A stretch of DNA of 64,000 bases from Lentibacillus jeotgali. GTDB taxonomy: Bacteria; Bacillota; Bacilli; Bacillales; Amphibacillaceae. The stretch covers positions 1 through 64,000 of the forward strand of contig NZ_AGAV01000008.1 of the NCBI RefSeq assembly GCF_000224785.1. The letters run 5' to 3'. This document shows, piece by piece, positions 35,988 to 44,954 of the stretch (its first letter is position 1; the number at the start of each line of letters is the position of its first letter). The translations under genes and the position numbers were made by a program. Below the pieces are notes generated by a model. That model was not told where the DNA came from and made no database searches. It was given only the letters and a program-made list of their open reading frames with translations.

Positions 35988-37841
35988 GTGAGTACAGTAG
36001 CTGCTCAAAAAAGAGGTTTTGGTGCTGTTTTGTGGGACTATTTGACAACAGTTGACCACAAGAAAATTGCACACTTGTATTTATTCGGCGGAGGATTTTT
36101 CTTCCTGCTCGGTGGTCTCGAAGCCATGGCTATCCGTATACAGCTCATTCAGCCTGAAAATGATTTTGTCAGTGCAGGTTTCTATAACGAACTGCTTACG
36201 ATGCATGGAACAACTATGATATTTTTGGCAGCCATGCCGCTGTTATTAGGTTTAATGAATGCGGTCATGCCATTGCAGATAGGCGCGAGGGACGTTGCTT
36301 TTCCGTTTCTGAATTCATTGGGATTTTGGCTGTTTATGTTTGGAGGACTTCTCCTGAATTGCAGCTGGTTCCTTGGCGGTGCGCCTGATGCCGGATGGAC
36401 GGGATACGTGCCGCTGTCGATCACATCACCGGGACACGGCGTTGATTTTTACGTCATAGGACTGCAGATTGCAGGGGCTGGTACATTAATCGGTGGTATT
36501 AACTTTTTGGCAACCATTGTTACGATGCGTGCACCTGGTATGACCTATATGCGTATGCCACTATTTACATGGACGACATTTATTACAAGCACATTGATTC
36601 TTTTTGCTTTCCCGGCATTGACAGTAGGATTGTTCCTTCTGATGTTTGACCGTATGTTCGGTTCAGCGTTCTTTGATGTTGGTCTTGGCGGAAATGCTAT
36701 TATCTGGCAGCATCTGTTCTGGATATTCGGGCATCCTGAAGTGTATATTCTGATTCTGCCAGCGTTTGGGATATTCAGTGAAGTTATTGCTACTTTTTCC
36801 AAAAAGCGGTTATTCGGTTATACCGCGATGGTATTCGCAACGATGCTGATTGCCTTTTTAGGATTCATGGTATGGGCACACCATATGTTCACGGTTGGCC
36901 TGGGCCCTGTTGCAAACTCGATTTTTGCGATTGCAACAATGGCAATTGCAGTTCCGACCGGTATCAAAATATTCAACTGGCTCGCGACGATGTGGGGTGG
37001 ACAAATTACCATCAATTCGTCAATGCTTTGGGCCCTTGGATTTATCCCGACATTCACAATCGGTGGTATGACCGGGGTAATGGTCGCATCAGTTGTTGCT
37101 GACTATCAGTACCATGATACGTATTTCGTTGTGGCTCACTTCCACTATGTTATTGTTGGCGGTACCGTGTTCGGTATTTTAGCAGGTCTGCATTACTGGT
37201 GGCCGAAAATGTTCGGACGCATCTTGAACGAAGCCATGGGCAAATTGACTTTCTGGACATTTTTCATTGGGTTTCATTTAACATTCTTTATCCAGCACTT
37301 TCTTGGATTGATGGGGATGCCTCGCCGTTACTGGGTCTACCTAGAAAATCAGGGGCTTGATTTAGGAAACCAAATCAGTACGGTTGGCGCTTTCTTTATG
37401 GCATTCGGTGTGATTGTCTTTCTCATTAATGTTGTCTACACTGCGGTTAAAGGTGAGAAAGCTGCCGACGACCCTTGGGATGGCAGAACTCTTGAGTGGG
37501 TAGCAGCATCTCCTCCTGCGCATTATAACTTTAAACAAACACCGCTCATCCGCGGATTGGATGCGCTTTGGATTGAAAAAACGGAAGGAAAAGGCAGACC
37601 AACACCTGCTGAACCATTGGGTGATATTCATATGCCGAATTCATCGTTCCTGCCGTTTATGATGTCGCTCGGATTATTTATAGCCGGATTCGGTTTCATT
37701 TATCAAACAAACCATAACTGGGCATATATCTTGTTATTTGGCGGCATGGCTATCATGTTAGGCTGTATGATGATCAGATCATTGAAAGATGACCATGGTT
37801 ACCATATACCAAAAGATGAACTTGAAAGCGAGGCTGACTAA
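35988..37841 (+). CDS. ctaD: Cytochrome c oxidase subunit I (CtaD)
   Basis: A 617-residue catalytic subunit with low-spin haem A and the haem a3-CuB site that reduces oxygen and pumps protons. Key features are LLTMHGTTMIF (haem ligand His), the CuB site WQHLFWIFGHPEVYILILP with the His-Tyr pair, GAHHMFTVG-like AHHMFTVGL, and the HDTYFVVAHFHYV haem ligands. The start is a GTG with GGGAGG 9 bases upstream. It follows ctaC by 33 bases and ends 1 base before the ctaE ATG. Confidence 0.96.
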   Translation: MSTVAAQKRGFGAVLWDYLTTVDHKKIAHLYLFGGGFFFLLGGLEAMAIRIQLIQPENDFVSAGFYNELLTMHGTTMIFLAAMPLLLGLMNAVMPLQIGARDVAFPFLNSLGFWLFMFGGLLLNCSWFLGGAPDAGWTGYVPLSITSPGHGVDFYVIGLQIAGAGTLIGGINFLATIVTMRAPGMTYMRMPLFTWTTFITSTLILFAFPALTVGLFLLMFDRMFGSAFFDVGLGGNAIIWQHLFWIFGHPEVYILILPAFGIFSEVIATFSKKRLFGYTAMVFATMLIAFLGFMVWAHHMFTVGLGPVANSIFAIATMAIAVPTGIKIFNWLATMWGGQITINSSMLWALGFIPTFTIGGMTGVMVASVVADYQYHDTYFVVAHFHYVIVGGTVFGILAGLHYWWPKMFGRILNEAMGKLTFWTFFIGFHLTFFIQHFLGLMGMPRRYWVYLENQGLDLGNQISTVGAFFMAFGVIVFLINVVYTAVKGEKAADDPWDGRTLEWVAASPPAHYNFKQTPLIRGLDALWIEKTEGKGRPTPAEPLGDIHMPNSSFLPFMMSLGLFIAGFGFIYQTNHNWAYILLFGGMAIMLGCMMIRSLKDDHGYHIPKDELESEAD

Positions 37842-37842
37842 T

Positions 37843-38466
37843 ATGAGTCATGATCATTCCTTAAATCCGGAAACGATGCCGAATGAACCGGAAAAGGCGA
37901 CACTGGAAGGTAAAAATAAATTTATCGGTTTCTGGTTCTTCCTTGGCGGTGAAACGGTACTTTTCGCTTCCTTGTTTGGCACATATATTGCATTGAACAA
38001 TTCAACAGCCGGTGGTCCGACAGCAAACGAACTGTTCGGACTGGAGCTTGTCTTCATTATGACAATTCTGTTACTGACAAGTTCCCTGACAAGTGTTTAC
38101 GCCATGTACCACATGAAAAATAATGATTTTAAGAAAATGCAGTTGTGGCTTGGAATAACGGCTATTCTTGGTATTTCCTTTTTGGCCTGTGAAATTTATG
38201 AGTTCACACATTATATAACGGGCTACGGTTTTACATTCCGCTCGTCTGCATTTGGATCTGCATTCTATACACTGGTCGGATTCCATGGTGGCCACGTAAC
38301 GTTTGGTTTGGCATGGCTGATTGGTTTAATGATCAGAAACGCAAAACGTGGGTTGAACTTGTACAATGCACCTAAGTATTATGTATTCAGTTTATACTGG
38401 CACTTTATTGATGTTATTTGGGTGTTTATTTTTACCGTTGTATATTTGATGGGAAAGGTGGGTTAA
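37843..38466 (+). CDS. ctaE: Cytochrome c oxidase subunit III (CtaE)
   Basis: A 207-residue membrane protein with five hydrophobic segments, the short Gram-positive form of subunit III. Family pattern: FLGGETVLFASLFGTY, and FTLVGFHGGHVTFGLAWL-like YTLVGFHGGHVTFG. It has no metal site. The ATG at 37843 lies 1 base after the ctaD stop, with GAAAGCGAGG upstream; the longer frame overlapping ctaD is rejected. It precedes ctaF by 3 bases. Confidence 0.95.
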   Translation: MSHDHSLNPETMPNEPEKATLEGKNKFIGFWFFLGGETVLFASLFGTYIALNNSTAGGPTANELFGLELVFIMTILLLTSSLTSVYAMYHMKNNDFKKMQLWLGITAILGISFLACEIYEFTHYITGYGFTFRSSAFGSAFYTLVGFHGGHVTFGLAWLIGLMIRNAKRGLNLYNAPKYYVFSLYWHFIDVIWVFIFTVVYLMGKVG

Positions 38467-38469
38467 TGG

Positions 38470-38793
38470 ATGGCAGATAACACCAATTCCAACGAAGTTA
38501 ATCCATTTCAGAAGCAAAAGAACAAAGAAGAGATGCAAAAGCAATTGATTACCTTTGCATTGATGATTTTGTTTACGATTATTGCCTTTGTTATTGTTGC
38601 AACGGGCATGATGGACAGTATGTTTGTCACCCCCATTCTGCTTATCCTTGCAATTGTGCAAGTGGCATTTCAACTGTATTATTTTATGCACATGAAAGAT
38701 AAAGGGCATGATATGCCGGCAGTAATGATGTATGGCGGCTTGGGGGCAGCAATTCTAACATTGGCGGCACTGGGAGTTATTACCTGGTGGTAA
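38470..38793 (+). CDS. ctaF: Cytochrome c oxidase subunit IVB (CtaF)
   Basis: A 107-residue protein with three hydrophobic helices and a Gln/Lys-rich cytoplasmic N-terminus. The run LAIVQVAFQLYYFMHMKDKGHDMP is characteristic of CtaF/CyoD-type subunit IV. It supports assembly of the oxidase. It starts 3 bases after the ctaE stop; a nearer out-of-frame ATG is ignored. A strong terminator follows at 38799-38832. Confidence 0.93.
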   Translation: MADNTNSNEVNPFQKQKNKEEMQKQLITFALMILFTIIAFVIVATGMMDSMFVTPILLILAIVQVAFQLYYFMHMKDKGHDMPAVMMYGGLGAAILTLAALGVITWW

Positions 38794-38798
38794 CTGTC

Positions 38799-38833
38799 TT
38801 AAAAGACCGGGGACCTGTTCCCGGTCTTTTTAT
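38799..38833 (+). terminator. Terminator of the cta operon
   Basis: AAAAGACCGGG pairs with CCCGGTCTTTT around an 8-base loop, followed by a T-rich run. Confidence 0.85.
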
Positions 38834-39031
38834 GTTTTGAAATCGTCTATTTCGAAGTGATAATCTTAGTGAGCATATGGTTGCATTTGTCCTGTAAATA
38901 AAGGGTGTACAGTTGCGCCAGCTTTACTGGCCTTTGTTCTTAAATTGTCACACAATGTTGTGTGTACTGCGGTCAAATGCGTTATAATATAGTATAGTTA
39001 ACTAAACATCCGTGTATGGAGTGAATGATTT

Positions 39032-39955
39032 ATGTGGCTCAACCTGCAAATATTTGGTTTTCGTGCGCTATGGAGTCCGTATTATTTATTGTTTGTGCTG
39101 GGACTCGCCCTGATATATTACCTGGTCACGGGACCTTACCGTCATAAGTTCGGCGGTAGTGGAAAGGAAAAACCGTCAGGGAAACAACAATTCTTTTTTT
39201 ATGGCGGCCTGGTTTTGTTATACGCTGTTAAAGGTGCGCCGGTTGATTTGTTATCCCATATCATGCTGACAGCCCATATGATGCAAATGGCGATTTATTA
39301 TATTGTATTTCCGATTTTTATCATCAAAGGGATTCCGACATGGATGTGGGAAAATATTGTTAACCGCCGGATCGTTAAGCCGGTGTTAAAGTTCTTTTCC
39401 ATACCTCTTATTTCGTTGTTATTGTTTAATACATTATTTTCGTTATATCATTTGCCGGTTGTATTTGATTTTGCAAAGTCATCTCAAGTGGCCCATTCGT
39501 CTATATCCGTCATTATTCTGATTGCGGCATTTATCGTGTGGTGGCCGATATTGAGTCCATTAAAGGAATTCGACCGGATGCCGCCATTGGGAAAGATTTT
39601 TTATATTTTTGCCAACGGTGTGCTAATTACACCGGCATGTGTCCTGATAATCTTTGCCGATACGCCGGTTTATGCTGCTTATACACAGGAAGGGGCATGG
39701 CTGCAGGCACTGTCACTTTGTGTGCCAAGCGGGGTATTACAGGGCTTGAGTCCAGCTATATCGGGTCCTGAAATGTTTTCGCCGATGACTACATTGGAAG
39801 ATCAGCAATTGGGCGGTATTATTATGAAGATCATGCAGGAGATAACCTATGGGATTATCCTGGCAAGGGTTTTCTTCAGCTGGTTTACTACAGAAAGCTT
39901 ACAAGTCGACCCACTGCCTGCAAATGCAAATGAACCGAGTACAAACGAACAATGA
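39032..39955 (+). CDS. ctaG: Cytochrome c oxidase assembly factor CtaG
   Basis: A 307-residue membrane protein of the CtaG_caa3 family with about seven helices. The conserved His/Met-rich run LSHIMLTAHMMQM and the downstream YHLP and loop residues may bind copper. It is needed in B. subtilis for an active caa3 oxidase, perhaps for CuB insertion. It sits apart from ctaF after the operon terminator, with its own upstream region (TATAAT at 38988-38993). GGAGTG precedes the ATG. Confidence 0.9.
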   Translation: MWLNLQIFGFRALWSPYYLLFVLGLALIYYLVTGPYRHKFGGSGKEKPSGKQQFFFYGGLVLLYAVKGAPVDLLSHIMLTAHMMQMAIYYIVFPIFIIKGIPTWMWENIVNRRIVKPVLKFFSIPLISLLLFNTLFSLYHLPVVFDFAKSSQVAHSSISVIILIAAFIVWWPILSPLKEFDRMPPLGKIFYIFANGVLITPACVLIIFADTPVYAAYTQEGAWLQALSLCVPSGVLQGLSPAISGPEMFSPMTTLEDQQLGGIIMKIMQEITYGIILARVFFSWFTTESLQVDPLPANANEPSTNEQ

Positions 39956-39987
39956 TGAAGAATTAAGAAAGCATACGGTAGCTGGTC

Positions 39988-40107
39988 CCCCGCATATAAT
40001 GGACGTTAATCCACCAAAGAACGGCGGCTTACTGCCCATAAATGCCCGATTCTGTTCAGCTAGCAATTAGCGGGGAAAAACGCCCCGCTGATTGAAGTTT
40101 CACTCTA
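39988..40107 (+). repeat. Two-hairpin intergenic repeat, family 1 copy (after ctaG)
   Basis: Full length (120 bp). Hairpin 2 is AATTAGCGGGG/CCCCGCTGATT, longer than in other copies yet still fully paired (one T-G). Hairpin 1 keeps the GGCGG arm but its lower stem is imperfect. It ends 27 bases before the next gene. Confidence 0.75.
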
Positions 40108-40134
40108 TTTAATAGAGAGAGGGATAATGAATTT

Positions 40135-40590
40135 ATGCCATTTTTACCTACACTTAGTACGTTTTTTATTGTAACAAGTGCTGTGCTCGTTGCAATTGGA
40201 TGGCGCTTTATCATAAAAGGGAAAGCCAAAGCACATAAGCGAACAATGTTATCGGCCGCCGTGAGTGCATTGTTATTTTTTATCATTTATGTTTCCAGAA
40301 CCATTTTCATTGGAAATACCAGCTTTGGCGGACCGGAGGACATTGAGATTTACTATACAATCTTTCTGGTTTTCCATATCATTTTGGCAACTACGAGCGC
40401 AATATTTGGAGTTGTGACGATCACATTGGCTCTAAAAAGAAAAATACGTATTCACCGCAAGATTGGCCCTGTCACAAGTGTTATGTGGTTTTTTAGTGCT
40501 GCGACAGGAGTTGTGGTCTATCTGCTACTGTATATTATTTATGATGGCGGCAAAACAACCAGTATGATAAAAGCAATATTTGGTGGTTAA
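40135..40590 (+). CDS. DUF420 membrane protein (YozB/CtaM-like)
   Basis: A 151-residue protein with four hydrophobic helices and conserved His/Arg residues (GKAKAHKRTML, FHIILATTS, RKIRIHRKIG). The same family in S. aureus (CtaM) is needed for haem-copper oxidase activity, which fits its place after ctaG. AGAGAGGG lies before the ATG, and the family 1 repeat ends just upstream. It converges on the AI-2E-type gene; an inverted repeat (GTGCCTGA/TCGGGCAC) at about 40597-40622 probably terminates both. Confidence 0.85.
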   Translation: MPFLPTLSTFFIVTSAVLVAIGWRFIIKGKAKAHKRTMLSAAVSALLFFIIYVSRTIFIGNTSFGGPEDIEIYYTIFLVFHIILATTSAIFGVVTITLALKRKIRIHRKIGPVTSVMWFFSAATGVVVYLLLYIIYDGGKTTSMIKAIFGG

Positions 40591-40595
40591 AAAAG

Positions 40596-40626
40596 AGTGC
40601 CTGACTGAATTGTCGGGCACTCTTTA
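40596..40626. terminator. Bidirectional terminator between the DUF420 and AI-2E genes
   Basis: AGAGTGCCTGAC pairs with GTCGGGCACTCT (one G-T), flanked by A-rich and T-rich runs. Confidence 0.75.
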
Positions 40627-41709
40627 TATTTTTACGTTCCATTTTATAATTCCTGCTTCGCGGGCTGAATTAAATGCTATCAATAACAGCGGCCCAAGGA
40701 TAAAACCAAGCAGTCCCAGCAGCTTCACTCCGAGAAACATGGCAATTAAGGTTGCGAGTGGGGAAAGGCCGATATGCTGCCCCATCACTTTAGGTTCTAC
40801 CGTTCTTCGGATGGCAAGCAGTATGATGGCGAGGACAGCCAGTTGAACCCCCAATATGACATCACCTGCTATAAAGGCGAAAACGGCCCATGGTCCCAGT
40901 ACGGCAATGGAACCAATAATCGGGATAAAGTCGACCAGCCAGATAAACAGAGACATAATTAATGCCACATCCGGCGTAAACAATAGTAATCCAATGAGTG
41001 TTACAACGAAAATTATAATACTGACAAGAAACTGGGCTTTAAAGAAACCGATTATCACATCTGAAAGTCTTCTGTTCATAAATGATACTTTTTCAGCGGA
41101 TTCCTTTGTCATTAGGCCATAAAATTTTGACTTAAGTACCGGCAGTTCAAGCATAAACAAAAATAAAGCGATCAAATAAACAATAAAACCGAGCAAATAT
41201 TGCGGAATATCAGCAACAATCTGCGCAACCCTCTCGATGGTAATGGTTTCTTTTAATGTGCCGCTCATTGATGTGAGCTGTGATTCCATTGTTGTGGTGA
41301 CCTGATCGTAAAATTCTTCAGGAAGATTTTTCGTATATTGCGCAAGTCTGTCTTCCCAGTCTTCATAAACATTATTTAATTGCGTCACATATGAGGGTAT
41401 ATCTTCAACAAAATTGACAACTTGTGTGACAGCTTTAGTTACAACCAATGTTCCGCTGATCCCCAAAAAAATCAAAAATAGAAGAAAAACGATTATGACA
41501 GCTGTCTGTCTTCCAGTTTTTATTTTTTTCTGGATAAGGCGGATAAGCGGATTTAGCATTAATGCCGTTATTAAGGCAAGAACTAACGGGATTGCTATAG
41601 GCAGTACAAAGAAGAAAAAAAGTAGCAGAAAGATTGCTAAGAAAATAAGTGTCCATTGGCGTTTAGTGATCGATCTAAACAATGTAAATGAAAATCTCCT
41701 TTCATTCAT
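40624..41709 (-). CDS. AI-2E family transporter (YtvI/YubA type membrane protein)
   Basis: A 361-residue polytopic protein. It has two N-terminal helices, a long extracytoplasmic segment (about residues 90-150), and a C-terminal bundle with LFIWLVDFIPIIGSIAVLGPWAV and LFLGVKLLGLLGFILGPLLL, the AI-2E/UPF0118 signature. Despite the name, members move varied substrates (Na+/H+ exchange is reported for some), and one B. subtilis member, YtvI, is sporulation-linked. The substrate is unknown here. GGAGA precedes the ATG. Nothing notable lies in the 165 bases upstream. Confidence 0.82.
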   Translation of the reverse strand: MNERRFSFTLFRSITKRQWTLIFLAIFLLLFFFFVLPIAIPLVLALITALMLNPLIRLIQKKIKTGRQTAVIIVFLLFLIFLGISGTLVVTKAVTQVVNFVEDIPSYVTQLNNVYEDWEDRLAQYTKNLPEEFYDQVTTTMESQLTSMSGTLKETITIERVAQIVADIPQYLLGFIVYLIALFLFMLELPVLKSKFYGLMTKESAEKVSFMNRRLSDVIIGFFKAQFLVSIIIFVVTLIGLLLFTPDVALIMSLFIWLVDFIPIIGSIAVLGPWAVFAFIAGDVILGVQLAVLAIILLAIRRTVEPKVMGQHIGLSPLATLIAMFLGVKLLGLLGFILGPLLLIAFNSAREAGIIKWNVKI

Positions 41710-41870
41710 ACGTCAACAGAAAGATGTATGTAAACTTATCGAGATAGGGTTGTTCGTATCAAGCGTATTAAAAATATGTCTTGACAGCAAATCTTTAGTG
41801 AGGATGCAAAAATTCAGACGAGTCTTTCGCGGACAATACAGTTGCCATATTTTACCGGTATTCTCGTTAT

Positions 41871-41908
41871 GAAAAAACCAACCGCTTACTCTTATGAAGC
41901 AGTTGGTT
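41871..41908 (-). terminator. Terminator after the YugN-like gene
   Basis: AACCAACCGCTT pairs with AAGCAGTTGGTT (one mismatch). The minus-strand 3' side ends in T6, so it serves the minus-strand gene. Confidence 0.8.
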
Positions 41909-41948
41909 TGGTTGCCACAGGCATTCAAAAAGCAGCGGACTTTTTGAA

Positions 41949-42317
41949 CTATTCTTTTTTATATGTCTCAATATCTTCTTTCACCTTTGTTACCAGGTTA
42001 ACGGCGCGATCTACAAGGTTTTCCGGGAATTTCTCATCTTCCCCGTATTCGACGCCGTGTGGATAATAATGCTTGCCAAGAAGCGGTGTCTTCAGCTGAA
42101 TGACTGCATTTCCCCGGTCAACATCGCCTTCGACTGCATAGCCTTGTATGCGAATATAATATGTAATGTTTTTTTCCTTTGATCCAATTTTATAGTCATA
42201 AGTCACACGTTCATAATCCCATTGTCCTGCACGGATAAAGGCATGATTGCCCATCAAACGGTCCAGTGGTTTAATATCTACAATCGCTTCTTCGATTCCA
42301 GTATTTTCCAGTCTCAT
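41949..42317 (-). CDS. YugN-like family protein (at the ylbA position)
   Basis: A 122-residue soluble protein. Runs ETVI-like IVDIKPLDRLMGNHAFIRAGQWDYERVTYD and HYYPHGVEYGEDEKFP fit the YugN family; the role is unknown. The start is the ATG at 42317, which has GTGAGGTGG upstream; the 26 extra codons of the open frame have no site. In B. subtilis the matching position between ctaG and ylbB is ylbA, which may be the ortholog. Confidence 0.75.
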   Translation of the reverse strand: MRLENTGIEEAIVDIKPLDRLMGNHAFIRAGQWDYERVTYDYKIGSKEKNITYYIRIQGYAVEGDVDRGNAVIQLKTPLLGKHYYPHGVEYGEDEKFPENLVDRAVNLVTKVKEDIETYKKE

Positions 42318-42464
42318 TTTATCCACCTCACAAAAATATCCTAACATCTTAATAATAGTAAAAAAGTATTTAACTTGCAATCGAAAAGGGATCAAATAAT
42401 CGTGAAAGATATTTTCTTATTTGGGAAAGATTAAAATGTAAAGATCTTTTAAGGAGGTAATCGA

Positions 42465-42893
42465 ATGAAAAATGTACAAGATGTTATGAGTACAGATATT
42501 GCTGTTTGCCGGAAAGAGGATACACTTTATGAAGCGGCAGCCAAAATGAGGGACAGAAATGTAGGTGTTATTCCCGTCTGCTCCGAAAACAAAGAATTGA
42601 TGGGTGTTATTACGGATCGTGATCTGGTATTAAGAGGCTATGCTGAGAAAAAACCGGACACGACGACGGTCCAGGAAGTCATGAGTGATGAGCTTTATCA
42701 TGCATCACAGGATACATCAGTGCAGGAAGCGGCTGATATGATGGCGAAAAAGCAAATTCGTCGTCTTCCAATTGTCGAGAATGGCAAACTTGCTGGTATT
42801 GTTTCGCTTGGAGATCTCTCCCTCGAGGATAAATCAAACGAAGCAGCAGGTAGTGCGCTCGAAGATATTTCTGAACGCCCTGAAATTCACTGA
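42465..42893 (+). CDS. ylbB: CBS-domain protein (YlbB-like)
   Basis: A 142-residue protein made of two CBS motifs (about residues 7-60 and 72-126) with GVITDRDLVLRG and GIVSLGDLS, a Bateman module that binds adenine nucleotides. No catalytic domain is attached. The last 15 residues are low-complexity. AAGGAGG lies 7 bases before the ATG. Its place before the CAP protein matches ylbB of B. subtilis. A hairpin (AGCAACCGTTTTAGGCGGTTGCT) follows at about 42924-42946, with T-rich sequence after it. Confidence 0.85.
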   Translation: MKNVQDVMSTDIAVCRKEDTLYEAAAKMRDRNVGVIPVCSENKELMGVITDRDLVLRGYAEKKPDTTTVQEVMSDELYHASQDTSVQEAADMMAKKQIRRLPIVENGKLAGIVSLGDLSLEDKSNEAAGSALEDISERPEIH

Positions 42894-42923
42894 TAACTGC
42901 TATTTAATATAGTATAATAAAAG

Positions 42924-42949
42924 CAACCGTTTTAGGCGGTTGCTTTTAT
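42924..42949 (+). terminator. Terminator after ylbB
   Basis: AGCAACCG pairs with CGGTTGCT around TTTTAGG, followed by TTTTATT. Confidence 0.8.
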
Positions 42950-42960
42950 TGATAGTGAAA

Positions 42961-43024
42961 ATATAAATACTTTCTTACTGCATACGTGCAACAAAAGCCT
43001 TACGATAAGCTACGTTTTCTAATG
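42961..43024 (+). repeat. Two-hairpin intergenic repeat, family 2, partial copy
   Basis: Contains ATAAATACTTTCTTACTGC, linker GTGCAAC, AGCCTTACGATAAGCT and the tail TTTTCTAATGA. The first arm of hairpin 1 is lost. Confidence 0.55.
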
Positions 43025-43102
43025 AATAATACATGTATTAACCTGGAGACACATATAGATATTCAGACAGATTTAAAAGTTTTAATAGAAGGGGAAGCGA
43101 AT

Positions 43103-44164
43103 ATGCGGCTAATTCGAATTGTGGTATTATTAGCAGTTGTTTTCAGTGCTTATTATTTATTGGAAAAAGAGACCGTCATGGAAAAGGACCCTGGTGAAAC
43201 GTCCAGTGTTGGTTTTGAACAAAAAGACACTAAACTTGAGTCCAAAGAGATACCCGAAGAGCGTACGGCCATTCCATTAGAAGGTGATACGTTTCAATTG
43301 ATGAACAAGCCGGCAAGTCAGCTGAAGGAAACCTTTGGGGAACCATCGCGTAAAGCCCCGAGTGCCTATGGCTATGAATGGTGGATGTATGCAGACGATC
43401 AGGGGCAATATATTCAATTTGGAATCGAAGACAATCATGTTAAATCGGTTTATGCGCTTGGCAATGATTTATCCCTTGGACCTGCTGCAATTGGACAAAC
43501 ATATGACGCTATTGAAGAACAATTCTCGTTTAAGCGCGAAGTTACTTATAGTAAGGGTTCCTCCTCTTACACATTCCGGCTGAGTGATAAGGAATTACAG
43601 GAGCGCCCTTTGATTAAAGTTTCAGACGATATTTTCCTACAGCTTTATTTTGATACATTCACGGATAAACTGTCGGCTGTCCGGATGTTATCGGCTGATA
43701 TTCTGTTGCTGCATCGCCCGTATGAAATCCAGTATCGCGGAAAGCTGGCGGACAAACCGGATTTTTCCGATGAACAATGGGCAAAAATTGAGCAAGGAGC
43801 GGAACAGCAAATTTTTCATATATCAAATGTTATCCGCAGCCAGCACGGGAAATCAAGTTTGACATGGGATGAAACTGTCAGTAATGTTGCCTACCTTCAC
43901 AGTGAGGATATGGCGGAAAACGACTATTTTTCGCATTATGGCCAGGATGGTGATGGCTTAAAAGAACGTCTAGCCGCAAAAGATGTATTCTATCGGGCTG
44001 CAGGGGAAAATATAGCCGCTCAATACCCTGATGCTCCAGCGGCCATCCATGGTTGGCTTAATAGTGAAGGACACCGTGAAGCGCTACTGAAAGACGAATT
44101 CACACATTTAGGAGTGGGTGTCCATAGATTTTATTACACACAAAATTTTCTTCAAAAACAATAA
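43103..44164 (+). CDS. ylbC: CAP-domain protein with N-terminal CAP-associated domain (YlbC-like)
   Basis: A 353-residue exported or membrane-anchored protein. An N-terminal hydrophobic helix (LIRIVVLLAVVFSAYYLL) is followed by a CAP-associated domain (about residues 60-200, LMNKPASQLKETFGEPSRK) and a CAP/SCP domain (about 225-350: LTWDETVSNVAYLHSEDMAENDYFSHYG, AAGENIAAQ, WLNSEGHREALLK). The role of bacterial CAP proteins is unknown. The start is the ATG at 43103 with GAAGGGGAAG upstream; the longer frame begins in a repeat. Position matches ylbC. Confidence 0.87.
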   Translation: MRLIRIVVLLAVVFSAYYLLEKETVMEKDPGETSSVGFEQKDTKLESKEIPEERTAIPLEGDTFQLMNKPASQLKETFGEPSRKAPSAYGYEWWMYADDQGQYIQFGIEDNHVKSVYALGNDLSLGPAAIGQTYDAIEEQFSFKREVTYSKGSSSYTFRLSDKELQERPLIKVSDDIFLQLYFDTFTDKLSAVRMLSADILLLHRPYEIQYRGKLADKPDFSDEQWAKIEQGAEQQIFHISNVIRSQHGKSSLTWDETVSNVAYLHSEDMAENDYFSHYGQDGDGLKERLAAKDVFYRAAGENIAAQYPDAPAAIHGWLNSEGHREALLKDEFTHLGVGVHRFYYTQNFLQKQ

Positions 44165-44256
44165 GACGATGAAGAACTGATTGGTTTTTCGCGCACAGTA
44201 TTTGCCTACCATTCATAAAATATCAGTAACTGATATTGTTACTGAGGTGAAGCGTT

Positions 44257-44652
44257 ATGAGTGACAATCTCCATCCAAGTGTCCGGGAATTTAAAGCATT
44301 TTTGCAGAAGCACCCCAAATTGGTAGAAGAGGTCAGGAAAAACGGCAGAGGCTTCCAGGAGTACTATGAGAAATGGGCATTGCTTGGGGAAAATGATCAA
44401 TTTTGGGATCAATTCAAACAAAGCGAAACCGGTAAACCGGTTAACAGGTCTAAACAAGGGAAAGCAGAGATTATGGACCGGCTGCTTCAAATGTCGGAAA
44501 ATATAGATCTGGATAAGTTGCAGAAACAAGTGGATAACGTTAATAGTACCATATCAACCGTTCAGGGGCTGATCGGTCAATTCCAGTCAGACAAAGATGC
44601 TCCACAGCGGCCATTCAGAAACGACAATTTGTTTAGCGCGTTCAAAGATTAG
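44257..44652 (+). CDS. ylbD: YlbD-type coat protein
   Basis: A 131-residue protein, mostly helical and Gln/Lys-rich. The start HPSVREFKAFLQKHPKLVEEVR and the segment YEKWALLGENDQFWDQF match the YlbD family, named as a spore coat protein in B. subtilis on indirect grounds. The rest (LQMSENIDLDKLQKQVDNVNSTIS) looks like coiled coil. GAGGTG lies 7 bases before the ATG. It precedes ylbE by 10 bases. Confidence 0.8.
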   Translation: MSDNLHPSVREFKAFLQKHPKLVEEVRKNGRGFQEYYEKWALLGENDQFWDQFKQSETGKPVNRSKQGKAEIMDRLLQMSENIDLDKLQKQVDNVNSTISTVQGLIGQFQSDKDAPQRPFRNDNLFSAFKD

Positions 44653-44662
44653 AGGTGACATG

Positions 44663-44896
44663 ATGCAGACACAGGTATATCAATATTTAAAGCAGTATCC
44701 TGAATTCGCTCATTTTGTTCGCCTGAATCCTGTATGGTACCGTTATTTAACACGGGAACCTCAGATGGTGCGGGAATTGGAAGGGGCATCGAAAGTGTTT
44801 TATGGCAAAACATTCTCCCAGCAGGTAGGTAAAATTGGCAGCCATGTACAGATGGTCAAGATGTTGGTTAATTTTGCCAATACTATGAAAGACTAA
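44663..44896 (+). CDS. ylbE: YlbE-like protein
   Basis: A 77-residue protein with the family start QVYQYLKQYPEFAHFVRLNPVWYRYLTREP and the run GKTFSQQVGKIGSHVQMVKML. Function unknown; usually found beside ylbD in spore formers. Two ATGs in a row (44660, 44663) follow AGAGGTG; the second is preferred on spacing. The open frame further upstream overlaps ylbD and is rejected. Confidence 0.8.
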   Translation: MQTQVYQYLKQYPEFAHFVRLNPVWYRYLTREPQMVRELEGASKVFYGKTFSQQVGKIGSHVQMVKMLVNFANTMKD

Positions 44897-44954
44897 GTGT
44901 TTCGCTGTTTTAATCCGCTGAATTCCGTGATAAGATGGTGGTGGAGGTGAGATT

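Noticed and set aside
41710-41870. Search for a gene or regulatory element upstream of the AI-2E-type gene
   Set aside because: No open frame with a ribosome site and no clear repeat or structure.
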